Part shown: one piece after another, positions 5,744 through 6,732 of the stretch
Layout of the letters: every line of letters starts with the position of its first letter
How positions within the stretch are numbered: the stretch's first letter is position 1
Source: CAYYHA01 sp964471535
GTDB taxonomy: Bacteria; Myxococcota; Myxococcia; SLRQ01
Direction: 5' to 3'
Length of the DNA stretch: 6,732 nt
Assembly: GCA_964471535.1 (NCBI GenBank)
Contig: CAYYHA010000233.1
Coordinates: 1 to 6,732, forward strand
Made by a program: the position numbers and the translations under genes
Notes under the pieces: generated by a model
The model's database searches: none
Told to the model about the DNA's origin: nothing
Seen by the model: only the letters and a program-made list of their open reading frames with translations

Positions 5744-6732
5744 TCAGCGGGTGGCCGTCACCGGGAAGCTGGTACCGATGCAATCGGAGCCGCCGCAGAG
5801 CACCGGGTCGGTGCACTGCGAGCCGGTGAACTCGAGGTAGAAGGTGCCGGTCCAGGTGGTCGCGTCGACGAAGCTGCCCTCGAGACGGTAGCGCTCGGTG
5901 CAGCCGCCGGAGAGGGTCAGGGTGTTGCTGAAGGTGCCGGACGGGCAGGTGGTGGCCATGCCGGAGAGGGGCTGCCCCGGAGACCAGGCGTTGCCCAGCG
6001 GCTGGATGCGTGCGCCGTCGAGCTGGAACTGGAACTGGTCGACGTCGATGTTGACGATGGTGCTCCCGAGGAAGTTGCAGCAGCGGTAGACGATGCGCGA
6101 GGGCATGGTGAGGGTGTAGACGTCGGGTACGTCGGGGTCACAGGTCTGGGTGCACACCCCATCCTCGTCGGTCTGCCCGTCACAGTCGTTGTCGATGCCG
6201 TCGCAAACCTCGGTCTGGGGGTTGTCGGGGATGCAAAAACCCCATTCGCCCGTGCCGCCCTCCAAGCAGCGCTGGGTGCCGCTGCAGCCGTTGACGGTGC
6301 AGGCCATGGGCATCACGCCGTCGTCGACGATGCCGTTGCAATCGTTGTCGATTCCGTCGCAGAGCTCTGGATCGCCGGTGGTGGGGGCGGTGCAGGCGCT
6401 CCACTCGCCCATCCCCCCTTCCACGCAGGTGCGGGTGCCCATGCACATGCCGGCAGAGCACGCTTCGGTGACGCCCTCGTCGACGATCCCATCGCAGTCG
6501 TTGTCGATGCCGTCGCAGATCTCGGCCAGCGGCTCTGTGGCCCCTTCGCAGGGCCCCCAACGGCCGCCGGTGCATCGCTGCATGCCGGCGGTGCACGCCC
6601 CCTCGTCGGTGCCGCAAGGCTGGCTCGCCCCTTCGAGGCATTCCGGGGGATCGGTCTCGTCGTCGTCCTCGAGATCAGCGCAGCCCGGATCGTCGGGGTA
6701 GTCGACGAGGCCGTCCCCGTCGTCGTCCATCC
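5744..6732 (-). CDS. MopE-like Cys-rich repeat protein, probably secreted or surface (5' end outside window)
   Basis: The visible part is 328 residues, ending at TGA 5746-5744. The first visible Met sits inside an acidic repeat-like stretch (DDDGDGLVDYPDDPGC), so the true start is almost certainly beyond the right edge. An acidic DDDE stretch follows, then Cys-rich modules. The motif CDGIDNDC(D/N)G occurs three times, with its first Cys at visible residues 72, 124 and 176, exactly 52 residues apart. Between motifs runs a C...GxxxC.(E)GG.GEW..C segment; a partial copy (39-61) precedes the first. This is the 'putative metal-binding motif' of MopE-type proteins. Family knowledge and the D/N spacing suggest calcium or other metal binding. 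The last 130 residues (about 198-328) form a different domain, with a Cys-Cys pair at 217-218, seven cysteines in all and alternating hydrophobic strands; I do not recognise it. No C-terminal sorting tail is seen (it ends PVTATR). It is convergent with the kinase gene and function is unknown. Confidence 0.9.
   Translation of the reverse strand, partial: MDDDGDGLVDYPDDPGCADLEDDDETDPPECLEGASQPCGTDEGACTAGMQRCTGGRWGPCEGATEPLAEICDGIDNDCDGIVDEGVTEACSAGMCMGTRTCVEGGMGEWSACTAPTTGDPELCDGIDNDCNGIVDDGVMPMACTVNGCSGTQRCLEGGTGEWGFCIPDNPQTEVCDGIDNDCDGQTDEDGVCTQTCDPDVPDVYTLTMPSRIVYRCCNFLGSTIVNIDVDQFQFQLDGARIQPLGNAWSPGQPLSGMATTCPSGTFSNTLTLSGGCTERYRLEGSFVDATTWTGTFYLEFTGSQCTDPVLCGGSDCIGTSFPVTATR
6142..6523 (-). 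repeat. Three 156-bp coding repeats of the MopE-like gene
   Basis: The (E)xCDGIDNDCxG core is encoded at 6523-6488, 6367-6332 and 6211-6176, each start 156 bp from the last. DNA similarity is strongest over the core (for example the TTGTCGAT stretch on the plus strand) and weaker between cores. This fits old in-frame duplication followed by divergence. Confidence 0.8.

Noticed and set aside
3534..5840. Plus-strand 768-codon frame overlapping the kinase in another reading frame
   Set aside because: It is Arg/Ala/Gly/Pro-rich low-complexity sequence running through the kinase stop; no motif supports it.
6142..6523. Evenly spaced repeats as a CRISPR array
   Set aside because: The 156-bp period is in frame, the repeats encode a known protein motif, and the copies differ in sequence; there are no cas genes.

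Overview
The window is high-GC bacterial DNA (roughly two thirds or more G+C by eye) with strong third-position G/C bias. Long open frames on the strands opposite the real genes are a by-product of that bias. The gene content points to a myxobacterium or close relative (Myxococcota, formerly Deltaproteobacteria). It combines several lipoproteins carrying von Willebrand A, ASH/choice-of-anchor-D, PKD and Dickkopf-like Cys-rich domains, a MopE-type repeat protein, and a cytoplasmic PAS-PAS hybrid histidine kinase. The taxonomic call is inference from domain style; no rRNA or marker gene is present.

Layout. Minus strand, positions 3239 down to 1: a compact three-gene operon. It encodes a VWA-domain exported protein (2127-3239), an ASH-ASH-PKD-DLDLH lipoprotein (610-2130) and a Cys-rich lipoprotein that runs off the left edge (1-610). 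Each downstream start overlaps the preceding stop (GTGA, then TGATG), so the three are probably translationally coupled. Positions 3240-3624: a 385-base divergent intergenic region with several short inverted repeats and a weak promoter candidate, but no gene. Plus strand, 3625-5667: a soluble hybrid sensor kinase (PAS-PAS-HisKA-HATPase-REC). Positions 5668-5743: a short convergent gap with an imperfect hairpin. Minus strand, 5744 to the right edge: the 3' part of a secreted or surface protein with 52-residue MopE-like acidic/Cys repeats and an unrecognised C-terminal domain.

How the parts may work together. The three operon products all carry N-terminal export signals and extracellular binding-type domains, so they may form one envelope or surface assembly; this is inferred from the operon and domain types. 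The kinase is transcribed divergently from the operon and has no membrane segment, DNA-binding domain or cognate regulator in the window. It could control the operon through the shared intergenic region, but nothing in the sequence proves a link. I found no CRISPR, tRNA, rRNA, insertion sequence or phage gene. I see no strong evidence for a wholly new system; the best leads are the coupled lipoprotein operon, the altered VWA metal site and the unassigned C-terminal domain of the right-hand gene.
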